A stretch of 64,000 nt of DNA from Streptomyces cellostaticus (GCF_001513965.1 NZ_KQ948030.1:124001-188000), one strand, 5' to 3'. Shown: positions 32,580 to 41,489, numbered from the stretch's first letter. The notes: generated by a model not told the origin, from the letters alone. Made by a program: numbers and translations.

Positions 32580-33256
32580 TCGAGGTCCTGGTCGTGGACG
32601 ACGACACCCGGGTCGCCCGGGTCAACGCCGCCTACGTCGAGAAAGTGCCCGGCTTTCACGTGGCCGGCGAGGCGCACAACGCGGCCGAGGCGCTGAGCCG
32701 GCTGGAGACGCTGCCGAGGCTCGACCTGGTCCTCATGGACCACTACCTGCCCGACGACACCGGGCTCGCGGTCGTCCAGGAGATGCGCAGGCGCGGCCAC
32801 CAGACCGACGTGATCATGGTGACGGCCGCGCGGGACGTGTCGACCGTCCAGGCGGCCATGCGGCACGGCGCCCTGCAGTACCTGGTGAAACCATTCGCCT
32901 TCGCCGGGCTGCGGGCCAAGCTGGAGGCGTACGCCCAGCTGCGCCGCACGCTGGACGGCGGCGGCGAGGCCGAACAGGCCGAGGTGGACCGCATCTTCGG
33001 CGCCCTGTCCGCGCCGTCGGAGCCGGGGCTGCCCAAGGGGCACTCCCCCACCACCGCCGAACTGGTGCGCCAGGCCCTGATGAGCGCCGAGGGGCCGCTG
33101 TCCGCCCAGGAGATCGCCGAGCGGACCGGGGTGAGCCGCCAGACCGCCCAGCGCTATCTGAAGCTCCTGGAGCGCACCGGACGGGCCCGGCTGACCCTGA
33201 AATACGGCGACGCGGGCCGCCCGGAACACCGTTACGTGTGGGCGACCCGCGCCTGA
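32576..33256 (+). CDS. CitB/DcuR-type response regulator
   Basis: 226 aa, partner of the preceding kinase. Receiver domain with VVDDD acidic pocket and phosphoacceptor Asp in LVLMDHYLPD (about 56-58), Lys in LVKPFAF, and a C-terminal HTH (LSAQEIAERTGVSRQTAQRY, about 180-199) followed by a winged segment ending GRPEHRYVW. ATG overlaps the kinase stop by 4 bases with GAGGAGGAGGC upstream. It is closely similar to the orphan regulator at 36206, including the same C-terminal LKYGD.GRPEHRY motif, so the two are paralogues. Ends 13 bases from the convergent ABC lipoprotein gene. Confidence 0.92.
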   Translation: MIEVLVVDDDTRVARVNAAYVEKVPGFHVAGEAHNAAEALSRLETLPRLDLVLMDHYLPDDTGLAVVQEMRRRGHQTDVIMVTAARDVSTVQAAMRHGALQYLVKPFAFAGLRAKLEAYAQLRRTLDGGGEAEQAEVDRIFGALSAPSEPGLPKGHSPTTAELVRQALMSAEGPLSAQEIAERTGVSRQTAQRYLKLLERTGRARLTLKYGDAGRPEHRYVWATRA

Positions 33257-33269
33257 GCGGGCTTGCGCC

Positions 33270-34313
33270 TTACTTGGCAGCCTTGACGAACTCGGTCGTG
33301 TACGTCTTGCTCAGGTCCACGTCGGCGTTCTTGATGTTGGGGTTGAACGCCTTGAGGACCTTCTCGACGGTCTCGGGGCCGTTGGCGGGCATCACGCCGT
33401 CCTTGGTGAACATCGGCAGGCTGCTCTTGATCGCGTCGGCGTAGAGCGTCTTGTCGCCCTGGGAGTAGTCGGCGGGCATCTTGGCCGCGATCTCGGACGC
33501 GCTGTGGGTGGACATCCAGTTGAGCGTCTTGACGAATGCATTGACCAGCTTCTGGACGGTGTCCTTGTGGCTGTTCACCCAGTCCGTCTGCATGTACAGA
33601 CTGGACGACGGGTAGGGGCCGCCCAGTGCAGCCTGCGAGCCCTCGGGGGTGCGCATGTCGATGAGCACCTTGCCCGCCTTCTTCGACAGGATCGTGGCAA
33701 CCGTCGGGTCGGTCGTCATGCCGGCGTCGATGGAGCCCCTCTGGAGCGCCGCGATGAAGGTGGGGCCGGCCCCGACGGCGACCGGGCTGAAGTCGCTCAC
33801 CTTCACGCCGTTCTTGACCGCGAGGTACTTGGTGAGGAAGTCGGTCGAGGCGCCGAGGCCGGTGACACCGAGCTTCTTGCCCTTGAAGTCCTTGGGCGAC
33901 GTGATGTCGCCCGCCCTCTTGGTGGAGACGACCTCCACCTCGCCGGGCGCCTGCGAGAACTGCACGACGGACTCGACGGCCTTGCCCTTCGTCTGGAGGT
34001 CGAGGGTGTGGTCGTAGAAGCCGACCGCTCCCTGGACCTGGCCGGAGACGAGCGCAGTCTCGGCCTGGACACCGGCGGGCTCGCTCAGCAGTTCCACGTC
34101 GAGGCCCTCGGCGTCGAAGTAGCCGAGCTGCTGGGTGAGCATCGCGGGCAGGTAGATGACCTTGTCCAGGCCACCGACCATGATCTTGACCTTCGTACCC
34201 TTGCCGTCGCCGGTGGAAGCGGTGCTCGACGCGTCATTGGCGCAGGCGGTGAGGGAGGTGAGGGCAAGCAGGCCGGCGGCGGCGAGCGACGCGTGTCTGG
34301 CGGTCTTGTGCAT
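33270..34313 (-). CDS. ABC transporter substrate-binding lipoprotein (SsuA/NMT1-like)
   Basis: 347 aa. Signal peptide with lipobox LTAC (Cys about 24), then a periplasmic-binding fold of the nitrate/sulfonate/taurine/pyrimidine class (VKIMVGGLDKVIYLPAMLTQ, GVTGLGASTDFLTKYLA, GAGPTFIAALQRGSIDAGM). It presents an unknown small solute to the permease. It is the last gene of a three-gene operon (ATPase 35230-36045, permease 34377-35240, this). ATG 34313, with AAGGACGTGAACCGCC upstream. Substrate is not predictable from sequence; sulfonate-type and thiamine-precursor-type relatives look alike. Confidence 0.9.
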   Translation of the reverse strand: MHKTARHASLAAAGLLALTSLTACANDASSTASTGDGKGTKVKIMVGGLDKVIYLPAMLTQQLGYFDAEGLDVELLSEPAGVQAETALVSGQVQGAVGFYDHTLDLQTKGKAVESVVQFSQAPGEVEVVSTKRAGDITSPKDFKGKKLGVTGLGASTDFLTKYLAVKNGVKVSDFSPVAVGAGPTFIAALQRGSIDAGMTTDPTVATILSKKAGKVLIDMRTPEGSQAALGGPYPSSSLYMQTDWVNSHKDTVQKLVNAFVKTLNWMSTHSASEIAAKMPADYSQGDKTLYADAIKSSLPMFTKDGVMPANGPETVEKVLKAFNPNIKNADVDLSKTYTTEFVKAAK

Positions 34314-34376
34314 GGCGGTTCACGTCCTTGTGAGAGGGCGGTGCGGGGAAGACGGGGGGTGGCTGGGGAGGGGCGG

Positions 34377-35240
34377 TCAGTGCCCGGAGTTGGTGGCCTT
34401 CCAGCGGAAGATGCGGCGCTCGGCGAAGGTGAGCAGCCCCTCCGCGACGAGGGCGACGACCGCGAGGATGACCATCGCGGCGTACACGCCGGCGGAGTTC
34501 AAGGTGCCCTGCGACTGGGCGACGAGCAGGCCGATGCCCTTGGTGGCGCCGATGTACTCGCCGACGATGGCGCCGATGAGGGCGAAGCCGAAGCTGACGT
34601 GGAGGCTGGTGAAGATCCAGGAGGTGGCCGACGGGATGACCACCTGGAGGGTCACCTGGCGGTCGCTGGCGCCCAGGATCCGGGCGTTGGCGACCAGGTT
34701 GCGGTCGACTTCGCGGGAACCCTGGAAGGCGTTGAAGAACACCGGGAAGAAGACCAGCACCACGGCCGAGGCGACCTTGGAGGCGGGGCCGAGCCCGAAC
34801 CAGATCAGGAAGATTGGGGCGAGGACGATCCTCGGTATGGAGTTGAGCACCTTGATGTAGGGACCAAGGAGATCGGCGAGGAAAGTGATCCGTCCGAGGG
34901 CGATACCGAAGAGGACACCGGCCGCGACGCCGATGATCCAGCCGAGGAGTGCCTCGTACAGCGTGTACCAGATCTGCTCGCCCAGGGAGCCGAGCGCCGT
35001 CCCGTGGGTCAGCCATGTGTAGATCTGGTCCCAGATGTCCGAGGGCATCGAGAAGTTGAACGGGTCGATGACCTTGGCCCGGGACAGCGCTTCCCACAGG
35101 CCGAGCACGGCCACCAGGAGCAGTATCCGGGCGGCCGCGACGACCACCTTGCGTCTGCGGGCGGCCTGGGCCCGCGACTGCGCGCGGTCCGGAATCTTGG
35201 CGGTCTCGACGACCGGCGTGGTGATGACCTCAGGCGACAT
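34377..35240 (-). CDS. ABC transporter permease (SsuC/TauC-like)
   Basis: 287 aa with about six TM segments and the permease EAA-type loop facing the ATPase (NARILGASDRQVTLQVVIPS, about 190-209). An N-terminal tail of about 30 residues is basic and cytoplasmic. ATG 35240 is preceded by GAGGGGTGCCGCCC and lies inside the end of the ATPase gene (overlap of 11 bases), showing tight coupling; the frame also has a GTG at 35249, less likely. Works with the lipoprotein encoded next. Confidence 0.9.
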   Translation of the reverse strand: MSPEVITTPVVETAKIPDRAQSRAQAARRRKVVVAAARILLLVAVLGLWEALSRAKVIDPFNFSMPSDIWDQIYTWLTHGTALGSLGEQIWYTLYEALLGWIIGVAAGVLFGIALGRITFLADLLGPYIKVLNSIPRIVLAPIFLIWFGLGPASKVASAVVLVFFPVFFNAFQGSREVDRNLVANARILGASDRQVTLQVVIPSATSWIFTSLHVSFGFALIGAIVGEYIGATKGIGLLVAQSQGTLNSAGVYAAMVILAVVALVAEGLLTFAERRIFRWKATNSGH

Positions 35241-36045
35241 GGGCGGCACCCCTCTCGCGGGTGATGCGGACCTCTTCGCCGAGGGACTCCCAGATCTCGC
35301 GGTAGATCTCGATGAACTGCGGCTCCAGGCGCACGGACTCGACCTTGCGCGGCCGGGGCAGGTGGATGTCGAAGACCTGCTTCACGGTCGCCGGTCCTGC
35401 GGTCATCACGACGACCTTGTCGGCCAGCGCGATGGACTCCTCGAGGTCGTGGGTGACGAAGACGACGGAGGCGCCTGTGCCCTCCCACAGGTCCAGGAGC
35501 TCGTCCGACATCAGGGCCCGGGTCTGCACGTCGAGCGCGGAGAACGGCTCGTCCATGAGCAGGATCTCGGGGTCGTTGACGAAGGTTGCGGCGAGGGCGA
35601 CGCGCTTGCGCTGGCCGCCGGAGAGCTGGTGCGGATAGCGGTCCTCGAAGCCCGCGAGTCCCACTCGGGCCAGCCAGTCCCGCGCCTTCTCCTTGGCCTC
35701 CGCCTTCGGTACGCCGCGGAACCGGAGACCCGCCATGACGTTGGACAGGACCGTGCGCCACGGGAAGGTGGCGTCCTGCTGGAAGACGAAACCGACCTTG
35801 TCGCCGACGCCGGCGACCGGCTTCCCGGCCACCAGCACCTCGCCCTCAGTGGGCTCCTCCAGGCCGCTGACCAGGGTCAGCGTGGTGGACTTCCCGCAGC
35901 CGGTCGGGCCGACGACGGCCACGAACTCACCGCGCCCGATGGTGAGGTCCAGATCCCGGACGGCGGTGTGCAGACCCCCCGACGGGGTCCTGAAGGTTTT
36001 GCTCGCGCCCCGTAGCTCGATGGCGGGGCTGGTGTCTGCGCTCAT
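35230..36045 (-). CDS. ABC transporter ATP-binding protein (SsuB/TauB-like)
   Basis: 271 aa, all ATPase motifs intact: Walker A GPTGCGKST (about 45-53), Q loop FVFQQDATFPW, signature LSGGQ (about 145), Walker B ILLMDEPFSALD, switch His in VFVTHDLEES. First gene of the ABC operon. Start is ATG 36045 (MSADTSPAIELRG); upstream in-frame codons are not supported. The 160-base region upstream, shared with the divergent orphan CitB-type regulator, contains four copies of a TTKTGCTCR-like box, so this operon is probably controlled by that regulator or its paralogue. Confidence 0.92.
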   Translation of the reverse strand: MSADTSPAIELRGASKTFRTPSGGLHTAVRDLDLTIGRGEFVAVVGPTGCGKSTTLTLVSGLEEPTEGEVLVAGKPVAGVGDKVGFVFQQDATFPWRTVLSNVMAGLRFRGVPKAEAKEKARDWLARVGLAGFEDRYPHQLSGGQRKRVALAATFVNDPEILLMDEPFSALDVQTRALMSDELLDLWEGTGASVVFVTHDLEESIALADKVVVMTAGPATVKQVFDIHLPRPRKVESVRLEPQFIEIYREIWESLGEEVRITRERGAAHVA

Positions 36046-36085
36046 GGGCCGGGACGGTAGGTGTGGCCCCGGCCACAGCAGCAGT

Positions 36086-36146
36086 CTTGTGAGCACAAGC
36101 CGTTCTTTTGCTCGCAAGAGCCTGTTGTGCTCATTTTGCTCGCGCT
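36086..36146. promoter_or_regulatory. Four-copy operator cluster between ABC operon and orphan regulator
   Basis: Four related boxes: CTTGTGAGCACAAG (36086-36099, a near-perfect palindrome whose reverse complement is CTTGTGCTCACAAG), CTTTTGCTCGCAAG (36105-36118), GTTGTGCTCATTTT (36124-36137) and ATTTTGCTCGCGCT (36133-36146). Spacing between the GCTC cores is 19, 19 and 9 bases, i.e. about two, two and one helical turns, as expected for a dimeric regulator binding side by side. Confidence 0.7.
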
Positions 36147-36205
36147 ACAACTGCGGAGCACGAAACACGGGCTTAACGCTCGCCGGCCTTGTAAGGAGAG
36201 GCCTG

Positions 36206-36898
36206 ATGATTGACGTCCTGGTCGTGGACGACGACTTCCGCGTCGCAGAGATAAACGCCAAGTACGTGGGAAAGGTTCCCGGCTTCCGGGTGACCGCCCG
36301 CGCGCACAGCGCCGCCCAGGCCCTGGCCGCCGTCCAACGCGGCGCCATCGACCTGGTCCTGCTCGATCACTACCTGCCGGACCAGACCGGCCTCGAACTC
36401 GTCCACCGCATGCGGGAGCAGGGCCACGGCACCGACGTCATCATGATCACTGCGGCGAGCGATGTGACGACCGTGCAGCAGGCGATGCGCCTGGGCGCCC
36501 TGCACTACCTGGTCAAGCCCTTCACCTTCGCCGCTCTGCGCACCCGTCTGGACTCCTACGCGGCCCTGCGCCGCACCGTCGACCGGGTGGGCGGCCGGGG
36601 TCTGACGGGCCAGGAACAGGTCGACCGGATCTTCGGCGCCCTGCGTACGTCCCCTGCACCGGCCGCGCCGGGCCTGCCCAGCGGCCAGTCGGAACCCACG
36701 ACCGACCTCATCTGCGGTGTCCTGCACCGCTCGGACCACCCGCTGTCGGCCCACGAGGTCGCGGCCGAGACCGGCCTGAGCCGCTCCACGGCCCAGCGCT
36801 ACCTCCGCCACCTGGAACAGGCGGGCCGCCTCCGCCTCTCCCTGAAGTACGGCGACACCGGCCGCCCGGAGCACCGGTACGCGTGGGTGGCACCGTAA
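36206..36898 (+). CDS. Orphan CitB/DcuR-type response regulator
   Basis: 230 aa. Receiver with VVDDD and phosphoacceptor Asp in LVLLDHYLPD, Lys in LVKPFTF, and C-terminal HTH (LSAHEVAAETGLSRSTAQRY) ending LKYGDTGRPEHRYAW. Strongly similar to the regulator at 32576 but with no kinase beside it: the downstream neighbour is a symporter on the other strand. The kinase at 30879 could serve both. ATG 36206 follows AAGGAGAGGCCTG. Diverges from the ABC operon across the four-box operator cluster, so autoregulation and control of the transporter are likely. Confidence 0.9.
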   Translation: MIDVLVVDDDFRVAEINAKYVGKVPGFRVTARAHSAAQALAAVQRGAIDLVLLDHYLPDQTGLELVHRMREQGHGTDVIMITAASDVTTVQQAMRLGALHYLVKPFTFAALRTRLDSYAALRRTVDRVGGRGLTGQEQVDRIFGALRTSPAPAAPGLPSGQSEPTTDLICGVLHRSDHPLSAHEVAAETGLSRSTAQRYLRHLEQAGRLRLSLKYGDTGRPEHRYAWVAP

Positions 36899-36933
36899 GG
36901 GCGGTCCGTTCTCGGCACGCCCCACCGAGCCGG

Positions 36934-38526
36934 CTACACGGCTCCCGCCCCGGTCAGTGACCGTACCTCGGTCTCCGCGTACTTGGCCTCGTCCGCGACC
37001 TCGTCCGAGGTGACCGTGCCCAGCCAGCCGGCGAGGAAGCCGAGCGGGATGGAGATGATCCCCGGGTTCTGCAGGGGGAAGTACTGGAAGTCGACGTCCG
37101 GGAAGAGCGAGTCCGGGCTGCCGGAGACCACCGGGGAGAGCAGCACCAGCCCGAGCGCAGGAATCAGCCCGCCGTATACGGCCCACACCGCGCCGCGCGT
37201 CGTGAAGCCGCGCCAGAACAGCGAGTACAGCAGCACCGGCAGATTCGCCGACGCGGCCACGGCGAAGGCGAGGCCGACCAGGAAGGCGACGTTGAGGCCG
37301 CGGGCCAGCAGGCCCAGCGCGATCGCGACGACCCCGATACCGACCGCTGCGATGCGCGCCACCGCCACCTCGCTGCGCGCCTTGGCGTGCCGCCGCCGCA
37401 AGGAGGCATACAGGTCGTGGGCCACGGATGCCGAGGAGGCGAGCGTGATTCCGGCGACCACCGCGAGGATCGTGGCGAAGGCGATGGCGGCGACGATGGC
37501 GAACAGAACCGTTCCACCAGTGGAGCCCGCACCGCCGCCCAGGTCGAGGGCGAGCAGGGGCACCGCGGTGTTCCCTGCCGCGTTCGAGGCGCGCACGGTC
37601 TTCGGTCCGAGCACGGCGGCGGCCCCGAACCCGAGGACGATCGTCATCAGGTAGAAGCCACCGATCAGCCCGATGGACCACACCGCAGAACGGCGGGCCG
37701 CCCGCGCGGTCGGCACGGTGTAGAAGCGGGACAGGATGTGCGGCAGCCCCGCCGTGCCCAGCACCAGCGCGAGCCCCAGGCTGATGAAGTCGAGGCGAGC
37801 GGTCCAGCTCCCGCCGTACTTCAGTCCCGGCGCCAGAAACGCGCTCCCGTGGCCGCTTCGGTCCGCGGCCGCCACCAGCAGCCGGTCGAAGTCGCCGTGG
37901 AACCGCACCAGCACCAGCACGGTCAGCACGACCGTCCCGCCGAGCAGCAGGACCGCCTTCACGATCTGGATCCAGGTGGTGGCCCGCATCCCTCCCAGCG
38001 ACACATAGATCACCATCAGGGCACCGACCCCGATGACCGTCCAGGCCTGGGCCGCACCGCTCGTGCGCCCCACCAGCAGCGCCACCAGGCTGCCCGCGCC
38101 CACCATTTGCGCCACCAGATAGAGAACGGACACCGTGACCGAGGAAGTTCCCGCGGCGATCCGCACCGGCCGCTCGCTCATCCGCGCGGCCACCACGTCG
38201 GCCAGGGTGAACCGCCCGCAGTTGCGCACCAGTTCCGCCACCAGGAACAGCACGACCAGCCAGGCCACGAGGAAGCCCACCACATACAGCAGCCCGTCGT
38301 AGCCGTAGAGCGCGATGAGTCCCGTGACCCCGAGGAAGGAGGCCGCCGACATGTAGTCACCCGCGATGGCAAAACCATTCTCCATCGGGGAGAAGAGCCG
38401 CCCGCCGGCATAGAACTCCTCCGCCGAACCATGCCGCCTGCGGCTCACCCAGGTCGTGATCTCCAGGGTCACGGCCACGAACCCGCTGAACAACAGCAGC
38501 GCCAGCGTCTGATGTTCGCCGGTCAC
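36934..38526 (-). CDS. Sodium:solute symporter (acetate permease ActP/MctC type)
   Basis: 530-aa membrane protein of the SSS family with 13-14 TM segments. Family motifs: AGGRLFSPMENGFAIAGDYM, SAASFLGVTG (about 40-70) and ARLDFISLGLALVLGTAGLP, HILSRFYTVP (about 240-275). Relatives import acetate, propionate or pyruvate with Na+. Start is GTG 38526, whose last bases overlap the stop of the DUF485 gene (GTGA). The pair mirrors the yjcH-actP arrangement known from enterobacteria. Its neighbourhood, with carboxylate-type regulators and citrate synthase homologues, fits monocarboxylate use. Confidence 0.92.
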   Translation of the reverse strand: MTGEHQTLALLLFSGFVAVTLEITTWVSRRRHGSAEEFYAGGRLFSPMENGFAIAGDYMSAASFLGVTGLIALYGYDGLLYVVGFLVAWLVVLFLVAELVRNCGRFTLADVVAARMSERPVRIAAGTSSVTVSVLYLVAQMVGAGSLVALLVGRTSGAAQAWTVIGVGALMVIYVSLGGMRATTWIQIVKAVLLLGGTVVLTVLVLVRFHGDFDRLLVAAADRSGHGSAFLAPGLKYGGSWTARLDFISLGLALVLGTAGLPHILSRFYTVPTARAARRSAVWSIGLIGGFYLMTIVLGFGAAAVLGPKTVRASNAAGNTAVPLLALDLGGGAGSTGGTVLFAIVAAIAFATILAVVAGITLASSASVAHDLYASLRRRHAKARSEVAVARIAAVGIGVVAIALGLLARGLNVAFLVGLAFAVAASANLPVLLYSLFWRGFTTRGAVWAVYGGLIPALGLVLLSPVVSGSPDSLFPDVDFQYFPLQNPGIISIPLGFLAGWLGTVTSDEVADEAKYAETEVRSLTGAGAV

Positions 38527-39071
38527 GAGGCGCCTCCCTGGACTCCGCGGGTCAGTTCCTGCGTGTCCCAGCGCAACTCCAGCGCGGCCCGGTCCCGGCA
38601 CAGCCGCGCATGCCGGGCATAGGCCCAGGTGAGCAGGAACGTGCTGAGGAACTGCCCGAGCCCCGCGAGCATCGCCACGTTCACCGCCCCGGCCACGGGA
38701 CGGGCCATGAGCCCGGGCGCGGTCGTCGCGGCCACCACGTACCCCACGTACCAGACGAGGAAGGCGGCTACTCCCGGCACCACGAACCTGCGGTACCGGC
38801 TGCGCACCTCCTGGAAGGCCTCGCTGCGCTGCACCGCGACATAGACATCGCGGGCACGAACAGCCGTGCCGTCCTGCTCACCGCGCGCGGACGGTACGGC
38901 CCGTGCCGGCATCCCGGTGCCGTCCAGCTCGCCCCAGCCGGAGCCCAGCGCGTCGTACCAGGGGTCCTCGTATCTCACGTCCCGGGAGGCCGGACCGTGG
39001 TCTTCCCGCCTGCCGGCCGAACTCCCGGGATCGTCGTCGGCTCCATGGGAACGACCATCGCTTGACTGCAT
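38523..39071 (-). CDS. DUF485 membrane protein (YjcH-like symporter partner)
   Basis: 182 aa: a hydrophilic, Asp/Gly-rich N-terminal half (about 1-80) longer than usual for the family, then the DUF485 domain (about 75-165) with the motif AFQEVRSRYRRFVVPGVAAF and two TM segments (about 100-120 and 137-157). It is translated just before the symporter with a 4-base overlap. Start is uncertain: ATG 39071 (MQSSDGRSH) is chosen, with a TTG two codons upstream possible; neither has a good ribosome-binding site. Confidence 0.82.
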   Translation of the reverse strand: MQSSDGRSHGADDDPGSSAGRREDHGPASRDVRYEDPWYDALGSGWGELDGTGMPARAVPSARGEQDGTAVRARDVYVAVQRSEAFQEVRSRYRRFVVPGVAAFLVWYVGYVVAATTAPGLMARPVAGAVNVAMLAGLGQFLSTFLLTWAYARHARLCRDRAALELRWDTQELTRGVQGGAS

Positions 39072-39139
39072 GCCCAAGGATGGACAGATGGGAAGATCCC
39101 TGACTCTTCTTCCCCCGGCTCTTCACCCCATCAGGTGAT

Positions 39140-39823
39140 TCACTCCGCGGGCGGCCGCACCAGCCCCTTCGCGTAGGCGTAACGCACCGCCTGTGCCCGG
39201 TCCTTGAGGCCCGTCTTGGCGAAGAGGTTGTTGATGTGAGTCTTCACGGTCGCGGTGGAGACATGCAGGGCGCGGGCGATCTCCTGGTTGCTCAGTCCCT
39301 CGCCGATCAGCACCAGGACCTCGGTCTCCCGCGCGGTCAGGCCGTCGGGCGCCTCGGCGGCCGCCGGTGTGGGCTCGGGCTCCGACAGCCTCTCCAGCAG
39401 CCGGCGCTGGACACTCGGCGACAGTCCGGCCTCCCCGGACAGAACACTCTCCACGGCGCGCACGATCTCGTCGCCGCCCGCGTCCTTGGTGAGATAGCCC
39501 CGGGCTCCCGCGCGCAGCGCGGGGAACAGGGACTCGTCGTCCGCGTACGTGGTGAGCACCACGACCTGGGTCCCCGGATACTCCGCCCGGATCCGCCGCG
39601 TGGCCTCCACGCCGTCGCAGCGGGGCATCCGCAGGTCCATCAGGACCACGTCCGGGGCGAGTTCCCCCACCAGCCGCACCGCCTCCTCGCCGTCCCCCGC
39701 CGAACCCACGACCTCCACACCGGGCAGCAGCCCGAGCAACATCACGATGCCTTCCCGGACCACCGTCTGGTCGTCGGCGACCACCACCCGCGCGGGCTTC
39801 CTCTCCCCCTCCGGCTCCGTCAT
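39140..39823 (-). CDS. NarL/LuxR-type response regulator
   Basis: 227 aa: receiver domain (VVADDQ pocket, phosphoacceptor Asp in DVVLMDLRMPRCDG about 58, Lys in GYLTKDAG) and a LuxR-type HTH (LTARETEVLVLIGEGLSNQE, then IARALHVSTATVKTHINNLF). The ATG overlaps the kinase stop by 4 bases. It is the third gene of an operon (membrane protein, kinase, regulator). Upstream of the divergent-looking DUF485 gene but on the same strand, it might read through into it across 68 bases. Targets unknown; NarL systems of this class often govern membrane stress or development. Confidence 0.93.
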   Translation of the reverse strand: MTEPEGERKPARVVVADDQTVVREGIVMLLGLLPGVEVVGSAGDGEEAVRLVGELAPDVVLMDLRMPRCDGVEATRRIRAEYPGTQVVVLTTYADDESLFPALRAGARGYLTKDAGGDEIVRAVESVLSGEAGLSPSVQRRLLERLSEPEPTPAAAEAPDGLTARETEVLVLIGEGLSNQEIARALHVSTATVKTHINNLFAKTGLKDRAQAVRYAYAKGLVRPPAE

Positions 39824-40971
39824 ACGGGCACCTTCAACGTCACCACGAACCCCTCCTCGTCCGGCCCCGCGTCCAGCGAACCGCCCAGCAGTTCGGCGCG
39901 CTCCCGCATTCCCAGCAGACCGTACCCGCCGCCCGCCCCCGTGAGTTCGCCCGGTCGGCCGCCCGAGTCCCGTACGTCCAGCGTCACTTCGTGCCGCCCG
40001 TAGTCGAGTCGCAGGTGCACCTTGGCGCCGTGGGCGTGCTTGCGGACGTTCGTCAACGCCTCCTGCGCCACCCGCCGCACGGCCTGTGAGGCTTCGGCCG
40101 GCAGAGGTCTGCGCTCACCCGTGACGGTGACCTCGGCGCCGTCGGCCGCGCTGACGAGTTCGGTCAGGAAGTCCTCCAGGGGCGACAGATCACCACGCAA
40201 CGCGGACAGCGCCTGCCGTGTTTCGGCGAGGCCGTCGCGAGCCATGCCCCGGGCGGCCACCACCCGCTCCAGGATCTGCTCCCGGCCGGCGCCGCGCTCT
40301 ATCAGCAGCCGGGCCGCCTCCAGATGCACCAGTTGCGCCGAGAGGCTGTGGGCGAGCACGTCGTGGATCTCCCGGGCGATCCTCGCCCGCTCGGCCAGCG
40401 CCGCCGACTGTGCCTCGGCGGCCCGCGCGGCCCGCTCCTGGGCGAGCAGCCGCTGCGCGCTTCCTCGGGCCTCCGCGTCTAGCCGCAGGACGTATCCGGC
40501 AAGGGCCATGCCCGCCACCGTGGCGGCCGTGGTCAGCCACACGTCGTTGTTGAACGCGGAGTACGAGGCCAGCGCCACTGATGTCACAGGCAGGGCGGCC
40601 CCGAGGGGCAGCCGCTCCAGGGCGGAGATACCGCAGCCGCACCAGACCACCAGGGCCGGTCCCCTGAACCCCGTGGCCTCGGCCGCGACCGCGATGCCCA
40701 GGAGCACACTCATGAGTGCCAGGGAGCGCACCAGCCGGTGCTCGTAGGTGCTGCGGAAGAAGGCCCAGGAGACGACGGCGGCCAGCAGGACGCCGGCGAC
40801 GGCCGCGAGTGCGCCCCAGATGCCGACGTGCTTGTGGCTGAAGGCGCCCCACAGGAGCAGCGCGAGCACCAGCACCCTGATGGCCCAGGCGAGCAGGCGC
40901 CGTGGTCGGGGGGTTCCCTTGCGGCCGAGCGCTTCACGCGACGGCCAGCGTGTCCAGGCGTTCTCCGTCAC
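39820..40971 (-). CDS. NarL-system sensor histidine kinase (HisKA_3)
   Basis: 383 aa. Four to five TM segments in the first 170 residues without a large extracellular domain. Then a HisKA_3 dimerisation domain with the phosphoacceptor histidine in ARIAREIHDVLAHSLSAQ (about 205), and an ATPase domain with EALTNVRKHAHGA (N box) and GGYGLLGMRERAELLGG (G2). Start is GTG 40971, 5 nt after AAGGAG, overlapping the stop of the upstream membrane-protein gene (GTGTGA); the in-frame GTG at 40986 lies within that gene and is less likely. Signal unknown; such kinases usually sense the membrane itself. Confidence 0.92.
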   Translation of the reverse strand: MTENAWTRWPSREALGRKGTPRPRRLLAWAIRVLVLALLLWGAFSHKHVGIWGALAAVAGVLLAAVVSWAFFRSTYEHRLVRSLALMSVLLGIAVAAEATGFRGPALVVWCGCGISALERLPLGAALPVTSVALASYSAFNNDVWLTTAATVAGMALAGYVLRLDAEARGSAQRLLAQERAARAAEAQSAALAERARIAREIHDVLAHSLSAQLVHLEAARLLIERGAGREQILERVVAARGMARDGLAETRQALSALRGDLSPLEDFLTELVSAADGAEVTVTGERRPLPAEASQAVRRVAQEALTNVRKHAHGAKVHLRLDYGRHEVTLDVRDSGGRPGELTGAGGGYGLLGMRERAELLGGSLDAGPDEEGFVVTLKVPV

Positions 40972-41489
40972 ACGTGCTCCTTCCACGCCGACCGCATGTC
41001 GTCACCGTACGCCGGGGCCGGACTGCTCGCGGAACCGAAGGACTGGGCCCGCCAGACCAGGATCCCGGCCCGGACCAGCAGGGTGTCGGCAAAGCCGAGC
41101 ATCAGTGCCGAGCTGTTCTGGTGCACGCCGATCACGACGCCGAGAGCGAAGACGCCGACCCGCAGGGCTACGCCTGCGGCCCATACGGCGGCGCTCGCCT
41201 TGGTGCTCTTGGTCCACACGACGCCGTCCGGTTCCGTCCAGATACGGGTGGTCCAGGCCCAGCCGGCGCCTGTGGCCAGGCCGATGAGTATCTCCACGGC
41301 CAGCAGCACGGCGGATTCGATGCGGTGATGGACGTCGAGTATTCCGGGCCCGCGCAGGGCCATGGCCCCGAGAATCACAGGGAGCAGCCACCAGCGCCGG
41401 TCGGTGTCGATCGCGCGGGCGCGGAACTGGCGCACGATCACTATGGCGACTACGGCCACCATCACCAACGCGTTGACGAGCCCGGCCAT
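40968..41489 (-). CDS. Four-TM membrane protein (DUF1453/CcdC-like)
   Basis: 173 aa, about five hydrophobic segments, with basic loops (VRQFRARAIDTDRRWW) after the first. It resembles the DUF1453/CcdC group of small membrane proteins; my assignment to the group is tentative. ATG 41489 has GGAGG 5 nt upstream; a GTG one codon earlier is too close to it. Translationally coupled to the histidine kinase by a 4-base overlap, so it may act as an accessory sensor or modulator of that kinase. Confidence 0.8.
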   Translation of the reverse strand: MAGLVNALVMVAVVAIVIVRQFRARAIDTDRRWWLLPVILGAMALRGPGILDVHHRIESAVLLAVEILIGLATGAGWAWTTRIWTEPDGVVWTKSTKASAAVWAAGVALRVGVFALGVVIGVHQNSSALMLGFADTLLVRAGILVWRAQSFGSASSPAPAYGDDMRSAWKEHV

